A stretch of DNA of 64,000 nt from Candidatus Accumulibacter sp. UBA704 (GCA_002304785.1 DBMG01000004.1:41410-105409); one strand, 5' to 3'; shown: positions 1 through 8,386, counted from the stretch's first letter. The notes: generated from the letters alone by a model not told the origin. Made by a program: numbers and translations.

Positions 1-27
1 GGGATTTAGGCACGTCCAGAAGGCATC
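1..27 (+). repeat. Tail of a third copy of the roughly 330-bp dispersed repeat
   Basis: The first bases of the window (ggg att tag, then a segment ending ccagaaggcat) match the last 25-30 bases of the two complete repeats that end near 2113 and 3980. In the shared reading frame they encode Gly-Ile-stop, the same ending as the copy at 2049-2099. The rest of this copy lies outside the window. It sits directly downstream of the converging mltF-like gene. Confidence 0.75.
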
Positions 28-42
28 GGGGAGCCAATCACG

Positions 43-1605
43 CTATTTTTGACCTCCCTTGATTTGCTCGATTGCTGTCTTCTGGGCAGCTTCGCTTTCC
101 TGAATTAGCCGGTAAACGATGTAGTACTTGTAGATATTGCTGACGTAGGTCACTGTCTCTTGCCCGATTTTCTCGGCTACTACATACTCGACATTCTGGA
201 ACCAGATGTTGGGATTGAGTCCGCGATTGGCCGCTTCCTTCCGCAACTGCGTAATCCGCCCCGCGCCGGCGTTGTATGACGCGAAGGAGAAAAGCGCCTT
301 GTCCAACTTGCTCATAGGCTCCTTGTCGTAGTAGTGATCAATCATCCAGCGCATGTACTTGATGCCCGCATGAATGTTTGCTTCCATTTCGCGGATGTCC
401 CCTACGTCCATGTCTTTTCCCGTAGCTGGCATCAACTGCATGACTCCGACTGCACCAACGGCACTCTTCGCCCTTTGGTCGAGCGTCGATTCTTGATAAC
501 CCTGGGCGCCCATCAGCAACCAGTCCACATCGTATTGATCACCGTATTTTTGAAAATGCCGGACCAACGTCTGGAATTTCTTGCGCTCCTCCTCCGAGGC
601 AGCATTCTTGACGTATTTGACATTTTTCAAATAGCGCGTCAGTAATTGATTGCCGGTGGAAGTTCCGACGCGGTGACGTGTTACGAAATCGTCGAGAACC
701 GCCTTGAAGCGCGGACTCCCTTTTCGTATTGCCCACGCCACATCGCCTCCGGTGCGAACTGTGATGTCATCATGCACGACGATCTGCGGAAAGATCTGTT
801 CCCAGAAGTCTGCCTTGTGCTTGTCAACGACGATGAGCGCGACAAGGCCGGCGTTGAGCATCTCAAGCAGATCTTCGTCTTCCAGTGTTTCCGGAGCTTC
901 CTTTAGTTTGATCGGCGGTTTGTTTTCGTCGGCAAACTTTTTATTGAGCGCAACCAAGCTTTCGTAATAGCTCGATGATTTGCGTACGAAGAATTCCTTG
1001 CCAGAAAGATCATCCAGGCTGCGAATGGTCGGCGAAGCCGGTCCCGATACGACGACCTCGCTGACGTTGGCCAACCCGGGAATCGTAAAATCGACAGAAT
1101 TCAGGCGCTCCGGCGTAATCGTCAGATTGGCTGCCGCGACGTCACCCTTTCCCGCCACTAGAGCAGGCAGCAATTGGTCACGCGGCACAGGGATGAATAC
1201 CACACGCACTTTCAGATTCTTGTTGTTGAGTTTCTTTTCTGCGACGAGCTTCTTGTTAAGATCGCTTTCGAACAATCGCAGAAAATCAACAGTACTACCC
1301 CGCTGTGTTCCTTTATCGACGAAATAGAACGTCTTGCTGTTGACGGTCAGCACACGGATGAGGCGTCGCTCAATCATCCCGTCAAGATCGCCGGTCCAAG
1401 CCTCTTGAATCGATGCCGGGTCGATCGTGAGCGTTTTTCCTGCTGCCTTCTCTTTAGGTTTTTCCTGAGCAAACACTGGGCTTACGAGAAGGGAAAGACA
1501 GCAGATTAGGCCGCAGATGACGCGTGCCAGTCCAGATCCGCGAAAACTAACCCTTAGATGGCTCGTGCTTCTTTCGCGCAAGAGAAGTCCGGTTTGATAA
1601 CGCAT
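43..1605 (-). CDS. mltF: MltF-like membrane-bound lytic murein transglycosylase
   Basis: About 520 residues. An N-terminal hydrophobic segment ending near SPVFA looks like a signal peptide or anchor. It is followed by a periplasmic solute-binding-protein type 3 domain (roughly residues 75-310) and a C-terminal SLT lysozyme-like domain (roughly 345-480). The SLT domain has the catalytic glutamate in GAQGYQES and the family motifs GVMQLMP and FASYNAG. The family cleaves the glycan strand of peptidoglycan, forming 1,6-anhydromuramic ends, and this domain order is that of MltF. I chose the ATG at 1605; an in-frame TTG at 1620 adds five residues. The gene stands alone and converges on a repeat remnant at the window edge. 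Domain assignment is firm; mltF orthology rather than a paralogue is inference. Confidence 0.9.
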   Translation of the reverse strand: MRYQTGLLLRERSTSHLRVSFRGSGLARVICGLICCLSLLVSPVFAQEKPKEKAAGKTLTIDPASIQEAWTGDLDGMIERRLIRVLTVNSKTFYFVDKGTQRGSTVDFLRLFESDLNKKLVAEKKLNNKNLKVRVVFIPVPRDQLLPALVAGKGDVAAANLTITPERLNSVDFTIPGLANVSEVVVSGPASPTIRSLDDLSGKEFFVRKSSSYYESLVALNKKFADENKPPIKLKEAPETLEDEDLLEMLNAGLVALIVVDKHKADFWEQIFPQIVVHDDITVRTGGDVAWAIRKGSPRFKAVLDDFVTRHRVGTSTGNQLLTRYLKNVKYVKNAASEEERKKFQTLVRHFQKYGDQYDVDWLLMGAQGYQESTLDQRAKSAVGAVGVMQLMPATGKDMDVGDIREMEANIHAGIKYMRWMIDHYYDKEPMSKLDKALFSFASYNAGAGRITQLRKEAANRGLNPNIWFQNVEYVVAEKIGQETVTYVSNIYKYYIVYRLIQESEAAQKTAIEQIKGGQK

Positions 1606-1784
1606 GATGGCAACCCCCAATTTGATTCGAGATTTCTATCTGCCCACGTTCCGAGGTTATCGGCATCTGCTGTTGAAATTGTTGTTCCGTCTTAACAGCA
1701 TTTTGAGTTTAGGCTCAACAGAGTACGAATGGTAACCCGCAAGGAGACCTACACGCGTTGAATCGGACGCCGCGACGCCGCCGT

Positions 1785-2113
1785 TTACGCAAGAAAATCA
1801 GCCGCTCAACCCGAAAACACGGCAAAATTTCCTACCCCACCCTCCCTCGGTCGGCTGCATCGCTGGGTTGGGTGGATGGTGGGAAGGCTTCGGCGGCCGG
1901 ATTTAGCCAAGAGACGTTAACTTCTTCCGATGCATCCCGGCATACATTTCGACGCTGGGAAGACGGTGGGTGGCGCTAAGAAGAGGTTACAAATTCGTGC
2001 TACTCTGTTGAAACGAATCGACTTTTCATGACATTTGGAAGAGATTCCATGAACCAGTCGAGTCTGACGCTGGAGATATGCAAGCGGTTGGGGATTTAGA
2101 TGCGCTCAGAAGG
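1785..2113 (+). repeat. Dispersed repeat, copy A
   Basis: Aligns by eye with 3648-3980. The core from 1861 and from 3726 is over 90% identical for about 200 bases, with no gaps that I can see. The first 75 bases are more diverged. The copy ends with a 16-codon ORF preceded by a GGAAGAG-type ribosome binding site. Neither transposase nor terminal inverted repeats are visible. Confidence 0.85.
2049..2099 (+). CDS. Repeat-borne 16-residue micro-ORF, copy A
   Basis: ATG at 2049, stop TAG at 2097-2099, product MNQSSLTLEICKRLGI. A GGAAGAG sequence lies about 7 bases upstream. Compared with the copy at 3914, the last seven codons differ at eight nucleotides, yet only Lys to Arg and Ile to Val change; the Cys, Arg and Leu codons change silently. 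That pattern suggests selection on a peptide. The partial third copy at the window start also ends Gly-Ile-stop. It resembles no toxin or leader peptide that I recognise. Expression is unproven. Confidence 0.45.
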   Translation: MNQSSLTLEICKRLGI

Positions 2114-2783
2114 AAACTAAGACGGATCAAAGGAAGAAGGCTTTCGCAAGGTAACTGGACTATTTGATGCCAGTCACGGTTTAGGAACACGGGCTAGCTT
2201 GCAAAACGGGCTGGCCTTCTTTTCTTGTTGTGTGCGTACGCCCTCTCAAGAAGATGTGGTAGCTGGCTATTCCGTCGTAAGTCTGGAATTGTGCCAAAAC
2301 TGAAATTTCTATAGCATCCACCTCTCTTCTGGCGGCGGTTCCAGAGAACTATTAAAAAAGGTGATTGACGCATCCCGATCCAAACCAGACCTTCTCGCTG
2401 CAAATATCTGAATAACGGATAATGACGTCGAGTCGTTGTTCAAGCCGAAGCACTTCCGTCAAGCCTTCAGCCTCCCTGGCATTTGGCCAGTTATTCTGTA
2501 CTGGGTGGCATTTGGCCGCTAAGAGGTTCTCGGTCGCCCCCGATGGTCGCGAGTTCTTCACCGCGTCACTCCAAGGCGCCAAACACCACGCCGTCTCCTT
2601 ATATACCCACAATGCTGTGTCGAGTATTTTTACACGTTGGTGGTAAAGTGGCCTTACAAGATTGATTATTACATCTAACGGTTTGAGTTTACATTTATAT
2701 TTATGATCAGGTCTGTTCTTTGCTTACGTCGCGCGGGTTGCTCGTAATTTCATCTTTGACTTTGACCGAGGGAGATGTAGCAA

Positions 2784-3542
2784 ATGAACAAAAAGAAATT
2801 TTTATCATGGCCCGGCATCGCGGCGCTTGCGCTTGTTGGACTTTTGGGCGTCTCAAACGCCAATGCGGATCTGCTCGTAGATCGCGGGCTTCCTACCGAC
2901 AACCTGAATAACGCCGCAGGGGCGAACCGCTCAAACGTGGCGTGGGTCTTCGGTGGATACACCTCTGCGGACTATTGGTTGGTGGGAGACTCGATCACGA
3001 ATACGAGTTCGCAAACCTGGTCGATCGACACCATTCGGCTATGGACCATAGGCTCCACGAGCACCGCCGCGCTCTGGGGCGGTATTGAAGGTTCGAACAT
3101 GGGCCTGCTGTCGAGTTCCTCCATAATTTCGAGCGCGCTTTACGCCAACTCAGCCACCTACCAGGGCTATTCAGGCGGCTCTGTAAACCTGTACCAGGTC
3201 GATTTCAACGTGAATATTCTCCTAGCGGCCGGCGAGACCTTTGATTTCTTCCTTGACGGTACCGGCAGCAGCTACACAGTACCGTTTGCTCACGCCTCCA
3301 ATGCGGCGTTGAGCGGGTCGTTGCAGGAGGGAGCTGATGACCTGATGCTTTGGGCGAACATTGTCAACGGCAGTCTTGATCTAACATCCGTGGGCACTTG
3401 GTCCTCGCTGGGGAATGGCTGGGACAAAGCCTCGGACGTCAACGTACAGGTCTTCGGGTCGGCGGTGCCTGAGCCCGCCACGCTTGCGCTGGTGGCCTTG
3501 GGAATCGCGGGACTGGGTTTTGGTCGCCGTAGGAAAGTGTAA
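2784..3542 (+). CDS. PEP-CTERM sorting-domain protein
   Basis: 252 residues. An N-terminal signal peptide (MNKKKF, then a hydrophobic core ending near SNANA) is followed by a Ser/Thr/Gly/Asn-rich exported region with no named catalytic domain. The C-terminus has the tripartite PEP-CTERM signal: VPEPATLALVALG, one transmembrane helix, and the basic tail RRRKV. In this family the tail is recognised by an exosortase, and the protein is processed and delivered to the envelope or exopolysaccharide matrix. No exosortase gene is in the window. A strong terminator follows, and repeat copies flank the gene on both sides. The specific function is unknown. Confidence 0.9.
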   Translation: MNKKKFLSWPGIAALALVGLLGVSNANADLLVDRGLPTDNLNNAAGANRSNVAWVFGGYTSADYWLVGDSITNTSSQTWSIDTIRLWTIGSTSTAALWGGIEGSNMGLLSSSSIISSALYANSATYQGYSGGSVNLYQVDFNVNILLAAGETFDFFLDGTGSSYTVPFAHASNAALSGSLQEGADDLMLWANIVNGSLDLTSVGTWSSLGNGWDKASDVNVQVFGSAVPEPATLALVALGIAGLGFGRRRKV

Positions 3543-3565
3543 ACTACGCCATTGGCTCGACGGAG

Positions 3566-3592
3566 AACTCCGCTTCGGCGGAGTTTTCATTT
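3566..3592 (+). terminator. Rho-independent terminator of the PEP-CTERM gene
   Basis: An 8-bp stem (aactccgc/gcggagtt) closes a UUCG tetraloop and runs into TTTTCATTT, 24 bases after the stop codon. Confidence 0.9.
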
Positions 3593-3647
3593 GCTCTCTC
3601 GGCAAATGGCCGATTGTACGCATCCAGCCGAGTGCAACAAAGCAACC

Positions 3648-3980
3648 GTTGAGGCAAAAAAAATCCCAGCTCCACCCAAAAACTCGGCAAAATTCCTTGG
3701 CCAAACCGATCCAGCTTCCTCAATTCGCTGGGTTGGGTGGATGGTGGGAAGACTTCGGCGGCCGATTTTAGCCAAGGGACGTTAACTTTTACCGACGCAT
3801 CCCGGCATACTTTTCGACGCTGGGAAGACGGTGGGTGGCGCCAAGAAGAGGTCAAGAATTCGTGCTACTCTGTTGAAACGACTCGACTTTTAATGACATT
3901 TGGAAGAGATTCCATGAACCAGTCGAGTCTGACGCTGGAGATATGTCGTCGCCTTGGGGTTTAGGCGCGCTCAGAAGGCA
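3648..3980 (+). repeat. Dispersed repeat, copy B
   Basis: Second complete copy of the element at 1785-2113, in the same orientation and about 1.86 kb away, so the two copies bracket the PEP-CTERM gene. In this copy an upstream reading frame stays open from 3737 into the micro-ORF. In copy A the same frame is interrupted (gcgctaag), so the longer ORF is probably incidental. Confidence 0.85.
3914..3964 (+). CDS. Repeat-borne 16-residue micro-ORF, copy B
   Basis: ATG at 3914, stop TAG at 3962-3964, product MNQSSLTLEICRRLGV. The upstream GGAAGAG site and the first ten codons are identical to copy A. The remaining codons differ mainly by synonymous changes (tgc/tgt, cgg/cgc, ttg/ctt) or conservative ones (Lys/Arg, Ile/Val). 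This codon-aware pattern is the evidence for coding. No known family is recognised. Confidence 0.45.
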   Translation: MNQSSLTLEICRRLGV

Positions 3981-4077
3981 TTTGAGAATCGGCCTTGTTA
4001 ATGCGCGTTCAGATCGGCTGATAAAATCCTGAAGGCAAAGGCTTGTTCCGGCACCCTCAGTTCCAAGCAGTACAACA

Positions 4078-4154
4078 CCGCCCGTAGCTCATTTGGATAG
4101 AGCACTTGGCTTCGAACCAAGGGGTAGGGAGTTCGAATCTCTCCGGGCGGGCCA
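4078..4154 (+). tRNA. tRNA-Arg, anticodon UCG
   Basis: A 77-nt cloverleaf. The acceptor stem CCGCCCG/CGGGCGG is followed by discriminator G and an encoded CCA at 4152-4154. The anticodon stem CTTGG/CCAAG encloses CTTCGAA, giving anticodon UCG, which reads CGA. The T arm contains GTTCGAATC. The gene is single, 14 bases from the converging BON-domain gene. Confidence 0.96.
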
Positions 4155-4168
4155 GCAAGACCTGCAGA

Positions 4169-4480
4169 TTAGGGTCTGATCACAATATTATTTACCACGC
4201 CCTTGACGCCGCTAGTTGCCCGTGCAAGTTCTCCAGCCCGTGACCTTTCTGCGGAATTCTTGGCAAATCCGGAAAGCTGGACGGTGCCCTTGAGTGTTTC
4301 GACGCTAATGGACATTGCGCTGACTTGACTGTCTTCCGCAAACTTCGTCTTGACGCGGGTCGTGATTACGGAATCATCGAGATACTCGCCAACCGTGGAT
4401 TGATCACGCGTCACCGCGCAACCCGCCGCTGTAAGGGCCAGAAGACCAGCAAGTGCCAGAGAAACGGCGGAATGTTTCAT
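4169..4480 (-). CDS. BON-domain lipoprotein (OsmY-like)
   Basis: 103 residues. A lipoprotein signal peptide ends at the lipobox LTAAGC. One BON domain (about residues 35-100) follows, with the typical V-TLKGTVQLSGFAKN and G-VVNNIVI segments. BON domains bind phospholipids or envelope surfaces, and OsmY-type members are often osmotic or envelope-stress proteins. It lies 27 bases downstream of the secreted small protein at 4508-4822 on the same strand, so the two are probably co-transcribed. Specific function not shown. Confidence 0.87.
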   Translation of the reverse strand: MKHSAVSLALAGLLALTAAGCAVTRDQSTVGEYLDDSVITTRVKTKFAEDSQVSAMSISVETLKGTVQLSGFAKNSAERSRAGELARATSGVKGVVNNIVIRP

Positions 4481-4507
4481 GGCTCACTCCTGTACTTAGT
4501 TGGTTGA

Positions 4508-4822
4508 TTACTTGGCATGCCCTTTGGCCTTGCCTTTAGCCTTGTCTTTCTCATGCCCTTGAGCGGCCCCTTTGGAGTCGCTCGTGCCCGTCGTGCCGTG
4601 TATCAAACCCTCGTCGCTTTTGCGCTGGCCAGCACGTGTCGCTCCTTTCTCTTGCCCCCCTATTGCAGGGCTGTTCGTATTGAGTTGTCCCTTCTGATTC
4701 ATGTGCTGTGGCGATGTTCCGCCAACGTTACCGCCCTGCCCCCCCTCCTTCTTCGCATGAACCAACGGGCTGGAGAACAACACGAGTGCGCCGAGCAGTA
4801 CCACCAACAACTGTCGAGACAT
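4508..4822 (-). CDS. Small secreted Gly/Lys-rich hypothetical protein
   Basis: 104 residues. A clear signal peptide (hydrophobic core ending SSPLVHA) precedes a low-complexity, hydrophilic mature part rich in Gly, Lys, Gln and Ser, ending in a KDKAKGKAKGHAK tail. No domain is recognised. It is likely periplasmic or extracellular and intrinsically disordered. It is the first gene of a probable two-gene unit with the BON lipoprotein. It could be a stress-related hydrophilic protein, but the sequence alone does not show that. Confidence 0.7.
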   Translation of the reverse strand: MSRQLLVVLLGALVLFSSPLVHAKKEGGQGGNVGGTSPQHMNQKGQLNTNSPAIGGQEKGATRAGQRKSDEGLIHGTTGTSDSKGAAQGHEKDKAKGKAKGHAK

Positions 4823-5159
4823 GACAAACCCTCCGGAGAAAGAACAGTAGACAAAGACATTCTAGAAAACCAACAGGCCGTTGTCGAAGCGACAGCGATT
4901 GTCGAGGAAATCTGTGGAGAACCGAGTTAGCCCGCAAAGAGAATATGCGCCCAAGGCCCGGCATCGTGCCTCCTCGAGGCGGAAGATCTGATGTTGGAAG
5001 GTTTCTCAAACGTGTCTTTGCAACGCCACCGAGCGCATACGACACAGCCCCCTCATACCGTCACCAACCGGAATCCATGAAGCAATAGAATCCCACGTCG
5101 GCTGTGCTCTGAATAAAGACAGTACTATTCAGAGTTTGGGTGGCCGAGGGCGCGGATGA
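4823..5159. other. Intergenic region with one stable hairpin
   Basis: No supported gene. An inverted repeat CTCTGAATA (5107-5115) / TATTCAGAG (5126-5134) lies just beyond the stop of the leftward gene at 5160 and may end its transcript. The following T-tract is poor on either strand. The promoter of the 4822-4169 unit should lie at the left side. Confidence 0.5.
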
Positions 5160-5531
5160 CTACTTCTCACAGACATGTGCGAGGGCTTCTGCCGCGAATG
5201 TCTTTGGGGCGACAGAACTCCATTCGCTCGGAACGTCGTTTTCTGAGAGCAGTTTCCCTTGGGCTAACGGCTCGGCAAAGTGACTGAAGGAGAGGGTTCT
5301 GAATCGCCCTCCCTTGCAGTCGTACTCAATCACTCCGCGCATGGATCGTGCGCCGTTCGGCAGCAGTTCGTTGTACGCTGCCAGTGCCAGCACACTGCGA
5401 TTCCCACCGTTGATTCTCATCGTCATCGGGTCGATGTAGATAGTGATGCTGCCGTTGCCGACCATTTTTTCCCATGCTGCATGGGCAGGAACTGCAGTAA
5501 GAACTACGAGCATTGCCAGAACGATGCGCAC
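5160..5531 (-). CDS. Small exported protein resembling the surface-adhesin E family
   Basis: 123 residues from a GTG at 5531, which has a GGGAGAG ribosome binding site just upstream. An in-frame ORF extends to 5660, but without a good site. A signal peptide (VRIVLAMLVVL, cleavage after AHA) is followed by a domain of about 100 residues. Its pattern (W-K-V-GNGSITIYIDPMT, then RSMRGVIEYDCKGGRFRTLS, then W-SVAP-T-AE--VC at the C-terminus) matches the single-domain proteins named after Haemophilus surface-adhesin protein E. In most species that annotation says little about function. Periplasmic or outer-membrane location is inferred. Confidence 0.75.
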   Translation of the reverse strand: MRIVLAMLVVLTAVPAHAAWEKMVGNGSITIYIDPMTMRINGGNRSVLALAAYNELLPNGARSMRGVIEYDCKGGRFRTLSFSHFAEPLAQGKLLSENDVPSEWSSVAPKTFAAEALAHVCEK

Positions 5532-5758
5532 GTGGCTCTCCCGGCGAAAACTTTGATCGCTTGATTTCCATCGCTTGAGCATGTCGATTCCGCTTAAACT
5601 AATGACTGACTGTGCGTTCGGACAATCGGAGGCATCCAAGAGTTGCATTGATTTCGCCACGAATTGAGATAGACGACCGATCCCGAAACCGCAAAGACAT
5701 CCAACACCGGCAATTCGACAAATATGTGCCTGATAGGCAGCTTGAGAGAAGAAGAAAG

Positions 5759-6202
5759 ATGACTAACTGGGATCATCGTTTTTTGGCCGTGGCTCAACTT
5801 GTCGCCACGTGGAGCAAGGATCCATCGAGCAAAGTCGGCTCGGTCATCGCCGACGGCAAACGCATCGTATCGCTTGGCTTTAACGGCTTTCCTGCCGGGA
5901 CGGACGACGATCCGTCCATTTACGACAACCGCGAACGGAAGTACCGGCGCGTCCTGCACGCCGAACAGAACGCCATGTCCTTCGCCAAACGGGATCTGAC
6001 CGGGTGCACCATCTACATCACCCATCCGCCCTGCGCACGTTGCGCCGCCCAGATCGTCCAGGAGGGAATCAAACGCGTGGTGTGTCCTGCACCGAGCGCA
6101 GATTTTCTCGTTCGCTGGGAAGACGATATGCGAGAAGCACGGGCCATGTTCAAGGAAGCGAACGTGGTCTTTGTGGAAGCAGGGCCGACGCGGGAGGAGT
6201 GA
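5759..6202 (+). CDS. dCMP deaminase-like zinc-dependent cytidine deaminase
   Basis: 147 residues. The cytidine/deoxycytidylate deaminase fold is shown by the zinc and proton-transfer motif HAEQNA (residues about 71-76) and the second zinc motif PPCARCA (about 97-103). The N-terminal WSKDPSSKVGSVI and GFNGFPAG segments are typical of dCMP deaminase-type ComE homologues. The predicted reaction is hydrolytic deamination of deoxycytidylate to deoxyuridylate, feeding thymidylate synthesis. ATG at 5759 follows a purine-rich AGAAGAAAG site; upstream in-frame codons lack support. It is divergent from the adhesin-E-like gene. Confidence 0.88.
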   Translation: MTNWDHRFLAVAQLVATWSKDPSSKVGSVIADGKRIVSLGFNGFPAGTDDDPSIYDNRERKYRRVLHAEQNAMSFAKRDLTGCTIYITHPPCARCAAQIVQEGIKRVVCPAPSADFLVRWEDDMREARAMFKEANVVFVEAGPTREE

Positions 6203-6634
6203 AACCCGCACTGCCCCGTACAACCGCTCCGAAAGGAGCCTCGCGCGTCTCCTCAGACAGAGTAGCGCCCATTTTCGAGCCCTGTTCGGCATCCCTGACA
6301 GGGCAATGCCCTTCGGCGCTTTCTCAAGGTTGCCAGTTGATTCTGTTGAGGACAGGGGCAGACGGCCCCGCTGCCAGCACGCTTGCCCGCATTTGCCGCC
6401 CTGATCTTTCCCGTCATCGGAAGCTGCGCCGGCGCAGGAGGTCGGCGACTCCGACGACACCTTGACCGGCAAATGAACGTGCAACCACGGAAGAAGTCCA
6501 AACGTCAGGATACCCCGCCGAGCACTTCTTGATTCCGCAGAGTCGTGGAAACAGCGTATTTGGAAAGAAGAGCCACTTTCCGGCACGAGTCGCGGCAATC
6601 AGGCAGTCCACGAACTTCAACGAGGTTGATTGAC
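6203..6634. other. Intergenic region without a supported gene
   Basis: 432 bases. The only structure seen is a short GCTCC-GAAA-GGAGC hairpin at 6226-6239, just after the deaminase stop and without a T-tract. Open frames on both strands lack recognisable motifs and ribosome binding sites. Confidence 0.5.
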
Positions 6635-7237
6635 ATGAACAAATTCTCGATTGCACTCCTATGCGGTGTTCTTTCTCTGGCGAGTTCGATGGCCAGCGCG
6701 CAAAACACCCTGCGCGTACGCGGCACCATCTCCGGCTTCGACGGTACGGTGCTTTCGGTGAAGTCTCGCGAGGGCGAAAATCTGCAACTGCAATTGACAG
6801 ACAGCACCACGGTGTCCTACCCGAAGGCAGTCGCGCTGTCGGAAATCAAGCCCGGCGACTACATCGGAACCACCGCGACACCGGATGCCGAAGGCAGGCT
6901 TGTTGCCCGCGAAATCCATTTGTTCGCTGAGACCGCCCGAGGTAATGGAGAAGGGCATTTTTCCTGGGATATGGAACCCCGGTCGACCATGACCAACGCC
7001 AATCTGGCGAAAATGGTCAAGGCTGCCAACGGCCAGGAACTGACGCTTGAATACAAGGGTGGAACTCAAAAGGTCTTCGTACCGGATGGAATTCCCGTGG
7101 TAACGGCGGTCACGGCCGACCGATCCCTGTTGCAACCCGGCGTCTACGTATTTATCAGCGCCCGGGTTGCGGCTGACGGGTCAATGACAGCAGTCAGAAT
7201 CCAGGCGTCCAAGGATGGGATAAGGCCCCCGATGTAG
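6635..7237 (+). CDS. Exported protein with DUF5666-like beta domains
   Basis: 200 residues from ATG 6635. A signal peptide (hydrophobic core ending ASSMASA) precedes two small beta-rich modules. The first is RVRGTISGFDGTVLSVKSREG, then TTVSYPKAVALSEIKPGDYIGTTATP. The second reads GQELTLEYKGGTQKVFVP and PGVYVFISARVAADGSMTAVRI. This alternation resembles the DUF5666/OB-like periplasmic proteins. No catalytic residues are evident, and the role is unknown. The gene converges on the EamA transporter two bases away. Confidence 0.75.
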   Translation: MNKFSIALLCGVLSLASSMASAQNTLRVRGTISGFDGTVLSVKSREGENLQLQLTDSTTVSYPKAVALSEIKPGDYIGTTATPDAEGRLVAREIHLFAETARGNGEGHFSWDMEPRSTMTNANLAKMVKAANGQELTLEYKGGTQKVFVPDGIPVVTAVTADRSLLQPGVYVFISARVAADGSMTAVRIQASKDGIRPPM

Positions 7238-7239
7238 CA

Positions 7240-8178
7240 TCATGAGGGTGCATTTCGCGGAGTGCTGCTCTGTCCTCTCGTTACCAGCAACACACCTGTC
7301 AGTACCAGCAGCGTTCCGCCGACCTGCGCTGCAGACGCGGGTTCGTCGAGAATCCACCACCCGAAGAAAATGGTCAGCACGGGGCCGATGGTGCCGATCA
7401 GCACCGAGCGCGCCGGACCGATCCGGGCGATCGACGCCGATTGCATGAACATCGGCAGCACCGTCGAGAAGGCCACGATCGCTACCACGTAGGCACAGGT
7501 ACGCAATGGAAGCAGGTAAGCCGTCAAGGGCAGCCTGACGAGAAAATGCACCTGCGCCGCGAACGTGGCCACGATCATCACCAGCGCCGTGAAACGCATC
7601 GCGCCCAGACGCTTGATCATCGGCGCACTGCCGGACAGATAGAGCGCGTAGGTCAGCGACGAGGCAAAAACAAACACGGCACCGACGATCACGTTGCGCG
7701 TATCGCCGGAAAATTCGAGGTCGTGCGCGAAGGCCAGGCCGATCCCGGCATAGGACAGCAGCAACGCCATCAATTCGCTGCGATGCAACGACTTGCCCAT
7801 GAACAGGACGCCGATGAGGATGGTCAGCGTCGGGTAGGTGAACAGGATCAGGCGTTCAAGCCCGGCCGAAATGTATTGCAGGCCGAGAAAATCGAACAGA
7901 CTGGCACCGTAGTAGCCGAGCAGGCCCAACACCAGCAGCATGACCCAGTCGCGGCGGGTCAGGGGAGGAGCCGAACGACTCGACCGGAAGCCGACCCAGG
8001 CAAAAACCGGCAAGGAAAGCGTCATGCGCAATGACAGCAAGGTGACCGGGTCGACCGGCGACGCCAGCGGCACGGCATAGGCCAGTTTGATGAATATCGC
8101 CTTGAAAGAAAAACCGAAGGCGGCAAGAACGGCAAGGGCAACTCCAATGCGGTCGGCGGACCAGTGTTTCCAGGACAT
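7240..8178 (-). CDS. EamA family (DMT superfamily) transporter
   Basis: 312 residues from the ATG at 8178 (MSWKHWSADRIG). The reading frame stays open to 8388, but the added residues are not transporter-like. About ten hydrophobic helices fall into two EamA halves, with the usual motif late in the second half (ARSVLIGTIGPVLTIFFGWWILDEP). The family exports small metabolites or drugs across the inner membrane; the substrate cannot be read from sequence. It is divergent from the sensor kinase at 8387. Confidence 0.88.
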   Translation of the reverse strand: MSWKHWSADRIGVALAVLAAFGFSFKAIFIKLAYAVPLASPVDPVTLLSLRMTLSLPVFAWVGFRSSRSAPPLTRRDWVMLLVLGLLGYYGASLFDFLGLQYISAGLERLILFTYPTLTILIGVLFMGKSLHRSELMALLLSYAGIGLAFAHDLEFSGDTRNVIVGAVFVFASSLTYALYLSGSAPMIKRLGAMRFTALVMIVATFAAQVHFLVRLPLTAYLLPLRTCAYVVAIVAFSTVLPMFMQSASIARIGPARSVLIGTIGPVLTIFFGWWILDEPASAAQVGGTLLVLTGVLLVTRGQSSTPRNAPS

Positions 8179-8386
8179 GGTAAAAAGCAACAAAAGGTAC
8201 GAAGAGATGAAGACCCAGGCATCCGACCAACTCGGCCAGAAAGACATCGAGCCTGACGGCGAGAATCGCCTTGGGCTATAGTAACCTGAGTACTCCTCGC
8301 GGCATGAAAAAGAACGCCAAACGCTGACCGGAACCGGTCGGCACTTCGTATTGCCGGAAGCATTTTTTGTTGAACTGATGGATTTC

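Larger units (their letters stand above)
1606..2783. other. Long intergenic region with one repeat copy and no convincing conventional gene
   Basis: This 1.2-kb stretch separates the divergent mltF-like gene and the PEP-CTERM gene. It contains the repeat at about 1785-2113. The remaining 2115-2783 holds only short ORFs on both strands with no recognisable domain. It also contains an 11-base direct repeat (ggcatttggcc) near 2480 and 2508, and AT-rich DNA at 2655-2710 that probably carries the promoter of the downstream gene. Base composition is clearly less GC-rich than the core of the window. Confidence 0.6.

Noticed and set aside
2352..2612. An 86-residue minus-strand ORF
   Set aside because: No motif, no ribosome binding site, and an alternative ORF occupies the opposite strand; not supported as a gene.
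2600..2783. Sigma-54 promoter (TGGC-N8-TTGC type) upstream of the PEP-CTERM gene
   Set aside because: TGGCATTTGGCC-like sequences near 2480 and 2508 lack the correct GC element at the required spacing.
3737..3964. ORF of 75 residues in repeat copy B as a full gene
   Set aside because: The same frame is interrupted in copy A, and conservation is at the nucleotide level there; only the last 16 codons show codon-aware conservation.
1785..3982. The repeats as integron attC sites or as a named insertion sequence
   Set aside because: No GTTRRRY/RYYYAAC core pair, no integrase, no transposase ORF and no terminal inverted repeats or target duplications are visible. The copies are also longer than attC sites.
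5594..6598. A 334-residue minus-strand ORF
   Set aside because: It runs antisense to the dCMP deaminase-like gene, has no family motifs, and its composition is that of a shadow frame.
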